From positions 62,001 to 126,000 of the forward strand of contig CAVTFT010000012.1 of assembly GCA_963734085.1 (NCBI GenBank): a DNA stretch of 64,000 nucleotides, in the 5' to 3' direction. Below, one piece after another: positions 44,917 through 53,887 of the stretch. The translations under genes were made by a program, and so were the position numbers. A model generated the notes under the pieces. It searched no databases, was not told where the DNA came from, and worked only from the letters and a program-made list of their open reading frames with translations. This DNA is from CAIWHR01 sp963734085. Lineage in GTDB: Bacteria > Pseudomonadota > Gammaproteobacteria > Burkholderiales > Casimicrobiaceae. How positions within the stretch are numbered: position 1 is the first letter of the stretch; each line of letters opens with the position of its first letter.

Positions 44917-45287
44917 GCGGATCTCCTTTTGCGTGGACTCTTGATCGAGACAGCGACCGGTCGCGGCGGACGCGCCGGCGCGCACGCGGTGTCGCACACC
45001 GCGCTTGCCCGGCAGCAGTTTTCGGTGAGATAGGCGACGAGCCCGTTCATGGCGCCGAAGTCGGCGCGGTACCAGATGAAACGACCGTCCTGGCGGGCGG
45101 CGATCAGCCCCGCGTGCGCGAGCTCCTTCAGATGGAACGACAGCGTAGCCGGCGCGAGCTTCAAGCGCTCGGCGATCTCACCCGCCGGCAATCCATCCGG
45201 TCCGCGTTCGACGAGCAGGCGGTAGATCGCAAGCCGCGTTTCCTGCGCCAACGCGCCCAGCGCCGCAACCGCACTGTTAGTTTCCAT
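44913..45287 (-). CDS. arsR: ArsR-family arsenite-responsive repressor
   Basis: A 124-residue winged-helix repressor: GEIAERLKLAPATLSFHLKELAHAGLI is the DNA-binding helix-turn-helix. The metal site differs from the classical ELCVCDL: C-terminal Cys91, Cys92 and Cys98 have the same spacing as Cys95, Cys96 and Cys102 of Acidithiobacillus ferrooxidans ArsR, and an extra Cys102 follows. As(III) binding would release the operon promoter. First gene of arsR-arsI-arsC-acr3. Confidence 0.92.
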   Translation of the reverse strand: METNSAVAALGALAQETRLAIYRLLVERGPDGLPAGEIAERLKLAPATLSFHLKELAHAGLIAARQDGRFIWYRADFGAMNGLVAYLTENCCRASAVCDTACAPARPPRPVAVSIKSPRKRRSA

Positions 45288-45294
45288 ATTTCCA

Positions 45295-45322
45295 GTATTA
45301 TCGAATCATAACGCGATGTCAA
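45295..45322 (-). promoter_or_regulatory. ars operon promoter
   Basis: On the minus strand, -35 TTGACA (45322-45317), a 16-base spacer and a -10 TAATAC (45300-45295), just upstream of the arsR start at 45287. The spacer holds TTATGATTCGATAA, an imperfect inverted repeat that could be the ArsR operator. The 5' leader would be very short. Confidence 0.45.
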
Positions 45323-45396
45323 GCCCCTGCGTCGATAGCACCGTGGCGGATGGGCAAGTCCCTGCCGCGACTCTTGTGAGAGCCGCGACGAGCCGG

Positions 45397-45792
45397 TCAC
45401 AGCGTCGGCATCGCGCGGTGCACGTACGTCCGCTCGTGCAGACTTTGGCAGTCGACGCAGCGCTTCGCCGTCGGAAACGCCTGCAGCCGCCGCAGCTCGA
45501 TGTCGTCGCCGCAATCGGCGCAGACCGCGTACCGATGTTCCTTGATCCGCCGGAGCGCCGCATCGATGTCGCGTACGGCCTCGACGTGGCGGGCAACGAT
45601 CGCGTGATCGAGGTCGGTCACCATCGTCGCGACGGACTCGTCGCCAACGTCGGGTACGTCGCCCGCGAGCTCGCCGATCGGATGCTGGCCCCAGCGGATC
45701 AGCTCCTCCTGCGCATCGGCAAGCAGCTCCTTGCGCTGCGCAAGAAGCGCACGCTTCAATTCCTGGACTTGCTGCGAGGTCGGCCTCGTCAT
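45397..45792 (-). CDS. DksA/TraR-type zinc-finger protein
   Basis: A 131-residue protein with a charged coiled-coil N-terminal half (QQVQELKRALLAQRKELLADAQEEL) and a C-terminal four-cysteine zinc finger (CADCGDDIELRRLQAFPTAKRC..C). DksA-type proteins bind the RNA polymerase secondary channel and modulate transcription with ppGpp; the coiled-coil tip here (VPDVGDESV) lacks the usual DxxDxA, so a full DksA role is uncertain. ATG 45792 has GGAG upstream. Confidence 0.85.
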   Translation of the reverse strand: MTRPTSQQVQELKRALLAQRKELLADAQEELIRWGQHPIGELAGDVPDVGDESVATMVTDLDHAIVARHVEAVRDIDAALRRIKEHRYAVCADCGDDIELRRLQAFPTAKRCVDCQSLHERTYVHRAMPTL

Positions 45793-46032
45793 GGCAAAGA
45801 GCTCCATTCGTGCGAGCGCCCGGTCACCCGCGGTGCGGCCTCGCACGCTCAGGCTAGACTGTCTGCGATGAGAGCCGTTGACGCAGATCAAGGGCATCGC
45901 CTCCCGCTCGCTGCACGCCCGCGCGAGTGCGACAAAACGGCAGAAAATCAGCGGTGACCCATCCGGTCGCCGTCACCGCGACGCGGCGCGGACAATGAAG
46001 CGCCGGTCGCCGCGGAGCGCGACCCATCGATC

Positions 46033-47640
46033 ATGCGAACGGATCACACTGACGCTGCGGCCGACCAGGCGCGCCTCGTCGCCGCACTTCAGAATGCGGC
46101 CGCCTTCGGCGAAGGCGTCGACCGGGTCGAGGTGATCGAGACGCATATCTCGTACGTATTCCTGACCGGTCGCTACGCGTACAAGATCAAGAAGCCGGTC
46201 GCGCTCGGATTCCTCGATTTCACCACGCTCGCGGCGCGCCGCTTTTTCTGCGAACAGGAGCTGCGGCTGAATCGCCGCCTTGCCCCGGCGATCTATCTCG
46301 ACGTGGTGACGATTACCGGCAGCCTCGAGCGTCCGCTCGTCGGTGGCAGCGGGACCGCGCTCGAATACGCGGTAAAGATGCGTGAGTTCCCGCAGTCTGC
46401 GCTCGCAAGCCGGATGCTCGCGCGCGGAGAGCTCGAGCGCGCGCACATCGATCGCCTGGCGGCGGAGGTCGCCGGGTTCCATGGACGGATCGACGTCGCC
46501 GGCGCCGACGGTCCCTATGCGCTGCCTGCCGAGATCCTTCGGCGGGCGAACGACAATTTCGATCAGGTGCGCCCGCTCCTCGGGGACGACGCCGAGCGCG
46601 CGGTGGTCGACGCGCTCTCCGGCTGGACGCAGCGCGAACATGCCGTGCAGGCGCCGGTGTTCGAAGCGCGCCGGCGCAACGGTTTCGTCCGTGAATGCCA
46701 CGGCGACCTGCACCTCGGCAATATCGCGATCATCGACGGCGGAGTCGCGATCTTCGACTGCATCGAGTTCAACGATCACCTGCGCTGGATCGACGTGATG
46801 AGCGAGGTCGCTTTCGCGGTGATGGACATGCATGACCGCAGGCGCCCCGACCTCGCCTACCGATTCCTGAACCGCTGGCTCGAAATTACCGGCGATTACG
46901 AAGGGCTCGCGGTGCTGCGCTTCTATCTCGTCTACCGGGCGATGGTCCGCGCGATGGTCGCCCGCCTGCGGAGCGCCCAGCTCGAAGCGGGCGCCGCGAG
47001 AACCGCGCTCATCGCCGAATACGAAGGCTACCTCGCCCTCGCCCGCGCCGATGCCTCCGCGCCACGCCCCGCGATCGTGATCACGCACGGTTTGTCCGGC
47101 TCCGGCAAGACCACGGCGACGCAGGCGTTGCTCGAGCAGGCGGCCGCCATCCGGGTTCGCACCGACGTCGAGCGCAAGCGGCTGCGCGGAATCGCCGCCG
47201 GGTCGGCAAGCGGTTCCGGAATCGAAAGCGGGCTCTACACGGCGCAGATGACCGAAGCGACTTACTCCCGCGCCCTCACGCTCGCGCGCGTGATCGCGAA
47301 CGCCGGTTCCGTCGTGATCGTGGACGGCGCGTTTCTCAGGCGCTGGCAGCGCGACCTCTTTCGCGATCTCGCCTTCGAGCTCGGGATTCCGTTTGCGATT
47401 GTTGCGTTCGACGCCTCCGAGGCGACGTTACGGCAGCGCGTCGCCGCGCGGAAGCACGAGGGAACCGACGCGTCCGAAGCCGATATTCCCGTGCTCGAAA
47501 GCCAGTTGCGCACGCGCGAACCGCTTGCGCCGGACGAGCGCGCCTTCGCAATTCATTACGATGCCGAGCTGCCGGGCGAGCAGGCGCGCGACGCGAGCGC
47601 GTGGCGACCGCTGCTCGCTCGGCTTGGCCTCGCAGCGTAG
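46033..47640 (+). CDS. Bifunctional APH-like kinase / P-loop ATP-binding protein
   Basis: A 535-residue protein of a known two-domain family. The N-terminal ~340 residues resemble aminoglycoside phosphotransferase-like kinases (YKIKKPVALGFLDF, then the catalytic loop CHGDLHLGNIAI and metal-binding FDCIEF). The C-terminal domain is a P-loop kinase (THGLSGSGKTTATQ Walker A; VIVDGAFLRRWQRD; second kinase-type Arg/Thr motifs). Often annotated as an AAA family ATPase; the physiological substrate is unknown to me. Stands alone between divergent small genes. Confidence 0.85.
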   Translation: MRTDHTDAAADQARLVAALQNAAAFGEGVDRVEVIETHISYVFLTGRYAYKIKKPVALGFLDFTTLAARRFFCEQELRLNRRLAPAIYLDVVTITGSLERPLVGGSGTALEYAVKMREFPQSALASRMLARGELERAHIDRLAAEVAGFHGRIDVAGADGPYALPAEILRRANDNFDQVRPLLGDDAERAVVDALSGWTQREHAVQAPVFEARRRNGFVRECHGDLHLGNIAIIDGGVAIFDCIEFNDHLRWIDVMSEVAFAVMDMHDRRRPDLAYRFLNRWLEITGDYEGLAVLRFYLVYRAMVRAMVARLRSAQLEAGAARTALIAEYEGYLALARADASAPRPAIVITHGLSGSGKTTATQALLEQAAAIRVRTDVERKRLRGIAAGSASGSGIESGLYTAQMTEATYSRALTLARVIANAGSVVIVDGAFLRRWQRDLFRDLAFELGIPFAIVAFDASEATLRQRVAARKHEGTDASEADIPVLESQLRTREPLAPDERAFAIHYDAELPGEQARDASAWRPLLARLGLAA

Positions 47641-47717
47641 CCTCGTGTCGGATTCGGCGCGGATCGAGGTCCCGCCGTGAACCGCGTTGCTGTGCTGCAG
47701 ACCGCGCGAAGCGGGTT

Positions 47718-48098
47718 TCAGTAGAGCGGTGCTCCGCCAGCGACGTAGTCGACGTCGAGGCCGCGATGCGTGCGCAGGATGTTCTGCGCGAGAACTCTCT
47801 CGGCGTCGCTGCCGACGGGTACCGCGACCCGCACGCCCCCGCGACGCACCTCGTCACGCTCGCGACGATCGTCGCCGCGGCGCGCGTTCCACGCGAGGAG
47901 GTTCGTGAGGAGCCGTTCCAGCGTGCCGGGCATCGCCGTCAGCTCGTACCGCACCGATATACCCGGGACCCCGTCGCGATTCGCCGGGTTCGACGTGATC
48001 TCGACCTCCTCCGGCACGAATCCGCTCGTCTGCAGATCCTCCGCCGCAGCCTTGGCATTGGCGAAGTCATCGAAAGCGCCGGCAGCGATGCAGGCCAT
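47718..48098 (-). CDS. Small hypothetical protein, YflT-like general-stress character
   Basis: A 126-residue protein starting at ATG 48098 with AAGGAG 9 bases upstream. The N-terminus (AGAFDDFANAKAAAEDLQTSGFVPEEVEI) has the look of the heat-induced stress protein YflT domain, with FVPEEVEITSNP. The C-terminus is basic then acidic and ends in VDYVAGGAPLY. No catalytic motif, membrane segment or signal peptide is visible. Function not assigned. Confidence 0.6.
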   Translation of the reverse strand: MACIAAGAFDDFANAKAAAEDLQTSGFVPEEVEITSNPANRDGVPGISVRYELTAMPGTLERLLTNLLAWNARRGDDRRERDEVRRGGVRVAVPVGSDAERVLAQNILRTHRGLDVDYVAGGAPLY

Positions 48099-48217
48099 TG
48101 CGCGGCTCCTTAAGCCATGGGACCTGATCAACGCTACGGTCACCGCGGCCCGCGAGCCGTCGGCCTTCCGCCCATTTCCGCGTAGGGCGAACCGAGGGCG
48201 CGGCATCCTTTGCCGTC

Positions 48218-49396
48218 CTACACGTGCGTCGCGAGGCTCTCCGTGTGCTCCCCGAGCGCGATGTCGACCATCATCTCGTTGGCCAGCGCCTCGAGCTCGC
48301 TCCGCAATGCGTCGTTCCCGAGCGACTCGGGGACGACGAGCAGCGCCTTGACCTTGAACAGGTGCTCCGCGGACATCGCGGCGCTCACGATCTCGGTGTG
48401 GAGCTCCTCGATGCTGACACCGCGCTTGGCGAGGCTCGCGGAGAGATCACGAACGATCCCCGGGCGGTCCTGCCCGACGAGCTCGAGCTTGACCATCCGC
48501 CGGCCGGGCGGCACCGGCGGTGCTTCGCTCCGGGCGATCACGACCGCGAGGCCCTGGGATTCCAGCGCGCGCAGCGCGGCTGCGAGCGGCTCGGCGTTTT
48601 CCGCGGCCACTTCGAAATGGACGATGCCGGCGAACTGCCCGGCGAGGCTCGCCATCCGGCTGCCGGCCCAGTTGGCGCCAAAGCTCCGCGCGCGGTCGGA
48701 AAGGAGGCTCACTATGCCGGGGCGATCGGCCCCGATGATGGTCACCACGAGCGAGGTCAACATGGCAGTTCGTTCCTCGGTCAGCGAAACTCTGCTGCGA
48801 ATGATCGGTGCTTTGGTCGCGAAGCGCTCGTCCTGCGCACCGGCCGGCAACTCGCCATGTTGCGCGGCATGCCGCACCACCTGGCAGAGCAGGCGCAGGC
48901 CCATCGGCGCGAGCGCGCGCTCCCACAGCTCGCGCGCCGACTCGCCCCTGGCGACGAAGCACCAGTCCTGCGCGGCGATCGCGCCCGCGTCCCAGCGCTC
49001 CGCCAGGTGATAGACCGTTCCGCCGGCGATCGGATCGCGCTCCAGGATCGTCCATTCGACGGCGGCGATGCCGCGATGGCGCGGCAGGAGCGATGGATGA
49101 TAGCCGATGCCACCGAGGCGGGAACGGGCAAGCGCATCGTTGCTCACGCGTGCGTGCGTGTGGGCCGCGACGACGAGGTCGGTCCCTTCGGCGATCGCGT
49201 CGCCGGGAACGATCTTCGGATCTTCGAGCACGTGGACGGGGATGCCGTCAGCCTGCGCCGCGAGCGCCAGACGGTCGTCTGCAGCCGGCGCGACGACGCG
49301 CACGATGTCGAAGAGGCCGCCGCGCTCCTTGCGCAATATCTCGAACACCTTGGCGCCGAAATAGCGCGAGCCCACCAGTGTGCATCTCATCGTCAC
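48218..49396 (-). CDS. Formyltransferase-like protein fused in frame to GcvR-like ACT repressor
   Basis: One open frame of 392 residues. Residues 1-200 resemble methionyl-tRNA formyltransferase-type domains (GYHPSLLPRHRGIAAVEW, DAGAIAAQDW), but the catalytic Asn of the N-x-HPSLLP motif is Gly. Residues 212-392 are a two-ACT-domain protein like the glycine-cleavage repressor GcvR (VVTIIGADRPGIVSLLSD, LVGQDRPGIVRDLSASL). ATG 48763, with GAGGA upstream, would start a stand-alone GcvR of 181 residues, so these may be two genes whose separating stop was lost. It starts with GTG 49396 (overlapping the dehydratase stop as GTGA) or ATG 49390. Confidence 0.72.
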   Translation of the reverse strand: MTMRCTLVGSRYFGAKVFEILRKERGGLFDIVRVVAPAADDRLALAAQADGIPVHVLEDPKIVPGDAIAEGTDLVVAAHTHARVSNDALARSRLGGIGYHPSLLPRHRGIAAVEWTILERDPIAGGTVYHLAERWDAGAIAAQDWCFVARGESARELWERALAPMGLRLLCQVVRHAAQHGELPAGAQDERFATKAPIIRSRVSLTEERTAMLTSLVVTIIGADRPGIVSLLSDRARSFGANWAGSRMASLAGQFAGIVHFEVAAENAEPLAAALRALESQGLAVVIARSEAPPVPPGRRMVKLELVGQDRPGIVRDLSASLAKRGVSIEELHTEIVSAAMSAEHLFKVKALLVVPESLGNDALRSELEALANEMMVDIALGEHTESLATHV

Positions 49397-51243
49397 TTCT
49401 TCTTCTCCCCTGATTGCGTGGCCGAAGCCGGCGCAGCGTGACCGCCGCCGGCGTCCTTGTATCGGGCGAGCGTCTCCGCATTCGGCGGGTAGAGTCCCGG
49501 CAGCGACGCGCCGCCCTCCTTTTCACTCGCCGCGGCGAGCGTCGGACCGGACATCAGAAAATCAAAGTCGCAGCCCTGCTCTGCCTGCGTCACGTGATCG
49601 ACATACAGCCGCTGATAGCCGCGCGCCGGCGCCGCCGGCGGCCGCCACGCTTCTTTCCGTCGCGCGAGCACGGCAGGATCCACTTCGAGATCGAGGCGCC
49701 TTTCTGCGACACTCAGGTGAATCCGGTCGCCGTTCCGCACGTGCGCGAGCGGCCCGCCGACCGCGGCCTCGGGGCTCACGTGCAGGACGATCGTCCCGTA
49801 CGCGGTGCCGCTCATCCGCGCGTCCGAGATGCGCACCATGTCCTTGACACCCGCCTTCGCGAGCTTCGCCGGGATGGGCAAATAGCCGGACTCGGGCATG
49901 CCGTAGCCGCTCTTCGGCCCGGAATTCTGCATCACGAGGAAATCGTCGGCGCCGACGTCGAGCGCCGGATCGTCGATCCGTTGCGCGAGATCCGCGGGCG
50001 AGCTGAACACGACGGCGCGCCCGCTGCGCTCGAACAGCTTCGGGTCGGCGGCCGAGCGCTTCACGATCGCACCGTTCGGCGCAAGGGAGCCGAACAGCGC
50101 AACGAGTCCGCCCGCCGGGTGGACCGGTTCGGCGAGCGGCCGGATCACCGCACGGTCGACCCACGCAAGCGGCGCCGCGAGGCGCGCGCGAAGCGTCTCG
50201 CCCGTCACCGTCATGCAGTCGAGATCAAGCAGCGGCGCAAGTTCCGAAAGCACGACGCTCATGCCGCCGGCCGCGAAAAAATCCTCCATGTAATGCGCGC
50301 CCGTCGGCTTCAGATCGACCAGCACCGGCGTCGTATCGGAGAGCTCGTTCAGGCGACGGAGCGAAACCGGGATGCCGAGCCGGCCCGCGATGGCCGTGAG
50401 ATGGATCACCGCGTTGGTCGAGCCGCCGATCGCGAGCAGCACACGAAGCGCATTTTCAATCGCAGCCGCGGTGATGATGCGCCCGGGCGTGAGGCGCGAC
50501 GCAGCGAGCGTGACGGCGACCTGACCCGTTGCTTCGGCGGCGCGCAAACGGTCGGCGTGGACTGCGGGAATCGCGGCGGTCCCCGGCAGGATCATGCCCA
50601 GCGCTTCGGCAAGACACGCCATCGTGCTGGCCGTCCCCATCACCGCACACGTGCCGGCAGTCGTCGCGAGCCGCGTCTCGATGCCGTCGATCGCGACCCG
50701 ATCGAGCTCGCCGCTGCGGAACCTTGCCCAGAAACGGCGGCAATCGGTGCACGCGCCGAGCTTCTCGCCGTCGTGGCGGCCCGTCAGCATGGGCCCGGCG
50801 ACGAGCTGGATTGCAGGCACGCCGGCGGAGGCCGCGCCCATCAGTTGCGCGGGAACCGTCTTGTCGCAGCCACCGACGAGCACCACCGCGTCGAGCGGCT
50901 GCGCGCGACACATCTCCTCGACGTCCATCGCCATCAGGTTCCGGTAGACGAGGCTCGTCGGATGAAGGAACACCTCGCCCAGCGAGATCGTCGGGAAGAC
51001 GAGCGGCAGGCCGCCGGCCGCGAGCACGCCGCGCTTGACCGCCTCGATCAGCTCGGGCAGGTGCCGATGGCAATTGTTGAGGTCGCTCGCCGAATTCGCG
51101 ATGCCGACGGTGGGCCGGGAGAGCATCGCGCTCGAATAGCCCATCGACCGCGCGAACGAGCGGCGCAGGAACAGCGCGAAGGCGGGATCCCCGTAATGCG
51201 TGAGACCGCGCGCGAGTCCGGACGGAGGGGGTATTTCGGTCAT
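49393..51243 (-). CDS. IlvD/Edd-family dehydratase
   Basis: A 616-residue iron-sulfur dehydratase. Cluster cysteines are visible in NSASDLNNCH, VLVGGCDKTVP and TAGTCAVMGTAST; the C-terminal domain has GGLVALFGSLAPNGAIVKR and SGYGMPESGYL. The family includes dihydroxy-acid dehydratase, 6-phosphogluconate dehydratase and sugar-acid (arabinonate/xylonate) dehydratases; sequence features such as the 616 length and GACTDCRRFW favour the sugar-acid subgroup, but the substrate is not certain. ATG 51243 begins the conserved region; the frame is open far upstream through spoVR and is not used. Confidence 0.85.
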   Translation of the reverse strand: MTEIPPPSGLARGLTHYGDPAFALFLRRSFARSMGYSSAMLSRPTVGIANSASDLNNCHRHLPELIEAVKRGVLAAGGLPLVFPTISLGEVFLHPTSLVYRNLMAMDVEEMCRAQPLDAVVLVGGCDKTVPAQLMGAASAGVPAIQLVAGPMLTGRHDGEKLGACTDCRRFWARFRSGELDRVAIDGIETRLATTAGTCAVMGTASTMACLAEALGMILPGTAAIPAVHADRLRAAEATGQVAVTLAASRLTPGRIITAAAIENALRVLLAIGGSTNAVIHLTAIAGRLGIPVSLRRLNELSDTTPVLVDLKPTGAHYMEDFFAAGGMSVVLSELAPLLDLDCMTVTGETLRARLAAPLAWVDRAVIRPLAEPVHPAGGLVALFGSLAPNGAIVKRSAADPKLFERSGRAVVFSSPADLAQRIDDPALDVGADDFLVMQNSGPKSGYGMPESGYLPIPAKLAKAGVKDMVRISDARMSGTAYGTIVLHVSPEAAVGGPLAHVRNGDRIHLSVAERRLDLEVDPAVLARRKEAWRPPAAPARGYQRLYVDHVTQAEQGCDFDFLMSGPTLAAASEKEGGASLPGLYPPNAETLARYKDAGGGHAAPASATQSGEKKK

Positions 51244-51293
51244 GGCGAGAACGGCGCATAGATGATACGCCGACCGCCGGACCCTCCCGTGGA

Positions 51294-52676
51294 TCAGTGC
51301 GGCCTTGCCATCAGCACGCGATCCGTGCCGTGCTCGTCGACCGTGTGCAGCGTGACCGGGCGGCGCCAGACGCGCACGATGTATTCGAGCACGCGTTCGG
51401 CGCGCTGGACGTCGAGGCCGCGGCCGTCGCTCGCGTGGTCGTGCACGAGCGTCAGGCTGCCGTCGACGTCGACGCGCGCCGCGGCCACGCGCGGCGCCCC
51501 GAAGTTGAACCGCGGCGCGACGATCGCCTCGCGCACCGCATGGATGTCGCGCGAAGCCACGGTGATCCCGCCGTCGGCGTCCGCCTCGTAGACGAACAGG
51601 TCGAGCTCCTCGGCAAGCGCGGGGTCGAGGTGATTGCGCACAAAGCCGAAATCGTCTTCTTCGGCGCAGATGCGGCGCGCCGCTTCGAGGCCCTGCTTGG
51701 CGACGATCCGTTCCCACATCGAGAAGCCGAGATGATAAGGATTGACCGACAGCGCCGCGGTGCGCCCGGCCGCGAACGGCCGCACGACGTCCGAATGCGC
51801 CTTGATCGCCGACACGTACAGATCCGGCGGCAGCCGATCGGTCTCGCGGAGCAGTCGCGCGTGCCAGTACGACGCCCATCCCTCGTTCATGATCTGGCAC
51901 GCGAACACCGGATAGAAATAGAACGACTCCTCGCGCACCGCGAGAAACACGTCGCGTTCCCAGCCTTCGAGCTCCGGGCCGTAGTGCGCGATGAACCAGA
52001 GAAGATCGTATTCGGGTTGTGGCGGGATCGCGTCGCGCGTCGCTTCGGCGGTCGCTGCCGGGGCCTGCTCGCCGGGCAGCGTCTGCCAGCGGCGCCGGAA
52101 CGGATCGTCGCTCTTGACCGGCGGAGCCGCCGCGGGACGCCCGCCATACGGCGCACGATGCAATGCGCGGTTGACGTCGATGTGCGCTTCGAGCGCGAGC
52201 GCGGCGTCGAGCACCGCCTCGACGCGCTCCTGCCCGTGCAGGGCGAGCGCCGTCTCGATCCGGTGCGCGCGCGCCGCGGCCTGTTCGAGGATGCGTCCGC
52301 CCGCCATCGCCATCGACCGCTGGAAAAGCGCGTTGCGATAGGCGAAGTCGGCGTGGCCCAGCACATGCGCGACGACGAGCACGTTTTCCGCGGGCGAATT
52401 GGCGTCGACGAGGTACGCCTTGCACGGCTCGCCCGGGAACATCACCTCGAAGATCCGCGAGTGTCCCATGTGGCGCTGGACGAGCTGGTGGATGTAGCGA
52501 ACGCCAAAGGACCAGTGCGGCATCCGCACCGGCAGGCCGTAGACGGCGGTCTCCATCATGAACCGTTCCGGCACGAGCTCGAAATCGACGCCGTGATGCG
52601 TCAACCCGAGCGCTTGTGCCTGCGCCTCGACGCACGCCGCGCACTCGGCGAGGTCGGCGGTCGGCATCGTCGGCAT
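51294..52676 (-). CDS. SpoVR family protein (YcgB-like)
   Basis: A 460-residue protein: VRMPHWSFGVRYIHQLVQRHMGHSRIFEVMFPGEPCKAYL, VVAHVLGHADFAYRNALF and QIMNEGWASYWHARLLRE are SpoVR signatures, including the histidines and the EGWASYWH motif. It is a cytosolic protein of unknown biochemical role, almost always genetically linked to prkA and yhbH and induced in starvation. ATG 52676 overlaps the yhbH stop by one base (TGATG), showing operon structure prkA-yhbH-spoVR. Confidence 0.93.
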   Translation of the reverse strand: MPTMPTADLAECAACVEAQAQALGLTHHGVDFELVPERFMMETAVYGLPVRMPHWSFGVRYIHQLVQRHMGHSRIFEVMFPGEPCKAYLVDANSPAENVLVVAHVLGHADFAYRNALFQRSMAMAGGRILEQAAARAHRIETALALHGQERVEAVLDAALALEAHIDVNRALHRAPYGGRPAAAPPVKSDDPFRRRWQTLPGEQAPAATAEATRDAIPPQPEYDLLWFIAHYGPELEGWERDVFLAVREESFYFYPVFACQIMNEGWASYWHARLLRETDRLPPDLYVSAIKAHSDVVRPFAAGRTAALSVNPYHLGFSMWERIVAKQGLEAARRICAEEDDFGFVRNHLDPALAEELDLFVYEADADGGITVASRDIHAVREAIVAPRFNFGAPRVAAARVDVDGSLTLVHDHASDGRGLDVQRAERVLEYIVRVWRRPVTLHTVDEHGTDRVLMARPH

Positions 52677-53839
52677 CAGTCCGCCTCGTCGGCCTGCTGC
52701 ACGAAGAAGTGGCGGATTGCCTCCCACACGTCGTGAATGTCCGATACCGCGTGACTGCTGATGCGCGCGCCGCTATCGGGCAGTTCGGCCAGAAGTGTGC
52801 GCATGTCCGTCTGCGTGTAGCGGGCCGGCCCAAGACGAGTTTCGATGTAGCCGATGTAATTGAGCCGCTCGCACAGCGCGCGCAGTGCGTCCCCCGCGAG
52901 CTGGCGATCGTCGATGGCGTTCTCGCCGTCGGAAGCGTAGAACAGATAGGCGTTGTACTGGCTCGGCTCGTAGTGCTTGGCCAGCAGCTCGCGCGTCAGC
53001 TGGAACGCGGACGAAGCGGAGGTGCCGCCGCTGCCGGAGACTTCGAAGAACTTGTGCTCCGGAAACTCCCACGCCTCCGTCGTGTGCGCAACGAAGCGGA
53101 CGTCAACACGATGGTATTGACGGCGCAGCCCGGAAAGCGCGAAAAAGAAGAAGGTCTTCGCGAGCTTGCGCTCGACCGCGGTCATGCTCATCGACACGTC
53201 GAGCGCGAAGACGACGACGGCGTCGCTCGCCTGCCGCCGCCGGTGCCGGAGCTGGTGGAAGCGCAGGTCGTCGTCGACGAAGGGCGCAGGTTCCGGCTGG
53301 ATCGCGCGCCGCATCAGTGCCTGCTTCAACGTCCGGCGACGATCGAGACGCGCCCGGATGCCGCGCCGGCCAGAGCCTTCGCGAACAATCTCGGTCTCCT
53401 CGACCGCCGTGCCGGACGTCGGCCGTAGATCGGGAAGCTCGAGCTCTTCGGTCAGCCAGTCGACGATGTCGTCGACCTTGAACTCTAGGACCAGCTTGAA
53501 GTCGCCGTCCTCGTTGCCGCCCCCGCCTTCGCCCGGGCCGCGCTCGACGCCGGCGTCGGCGGGTCGCAGCGTATCGCCAGGCTTCGCAGGACCCTGCCCT
53601 GCGCCGGTCTGCGAAGATGGTTCGGCGAGCCGAAAGCGCGCGTGCTCGAGCAGGCGGATCGGCACCCGCACGGTGCGAGCGTCCGGCTGGGTGATGAAGT
53701 CGCCCCCGGCGAGGAGGTCAACGACCTGTTCGCGAACCGCCTGCCGGACCTTCTGATTGTGGCGCAGCCAGTCGCGCTCTCCGCGCGAGAACAGGTCGTA
53801 CCACGGCGATTCAGTCGAGAAACGGATCCGGCTCTTCAT
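52676..53839 (-). CDS. yhbH: YeaH/YhbH family (DUF444) von Willebrand-type protein
   Basis: A 387-residue protein. The N-terminal third is charged with a Gly-rich linker (GPGEGGGGNEDGDF); the C-terminal vWA domain has the metal site ALDVSMSM and VSGSGGTSASSAF. Known members (YeaH) partner with the PrkA-type kinase in stationary-phase and nitrogen-stress responses. It follows prkA by 48 bases and overlaps spoVR. Confidence 0.93.
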   Translation of the reverse strand: MKSRIRFSTESPWYDLFSRGERDWLRHNQKVRQAVREQVVDLLAGGDFITQPDARTVRVPIRLLEHARFRLAEPSSQTGAGQGPAKPGDTLRPADAGVERGPGEGGGGNEDGDFKLVLEFKVDDIVDWLTEELELPDLRPTSGTAVEETEIVREGSGRRGIRARLDRRRTLKQALMRRAIQPEPAPFVDDDLRFHQLRHRRRQASDAVVVFALDVSMSMTAVERKLAKTFFFFALSGLRRQYHRVDVRFVAHTTEAWEFPEHKFFEVSGSGGTSASSAFQLTRELLAKHYEPSQYNAYLFYASDGENAIDDRQLAGDALRALCERLNYIGYIETRLGPARYTQTDMRTLLAELPDSGARISSHAVSDIHDVWEAIRHFFVQQADEAD

Positions 53840-53887
53840 GGCTTCGGTGCCGCGATGGCGGCCGCCGGCGTTCGCGCCCTACCATCG

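Noticed and set aside
49393..52833. 1146-residue minus-strand frame suggesting a giant dehydratase fusion
   Set aside because: Residues upstream of 51243 are out-of-frame translation of spoVR, which has its own well-supported frame.
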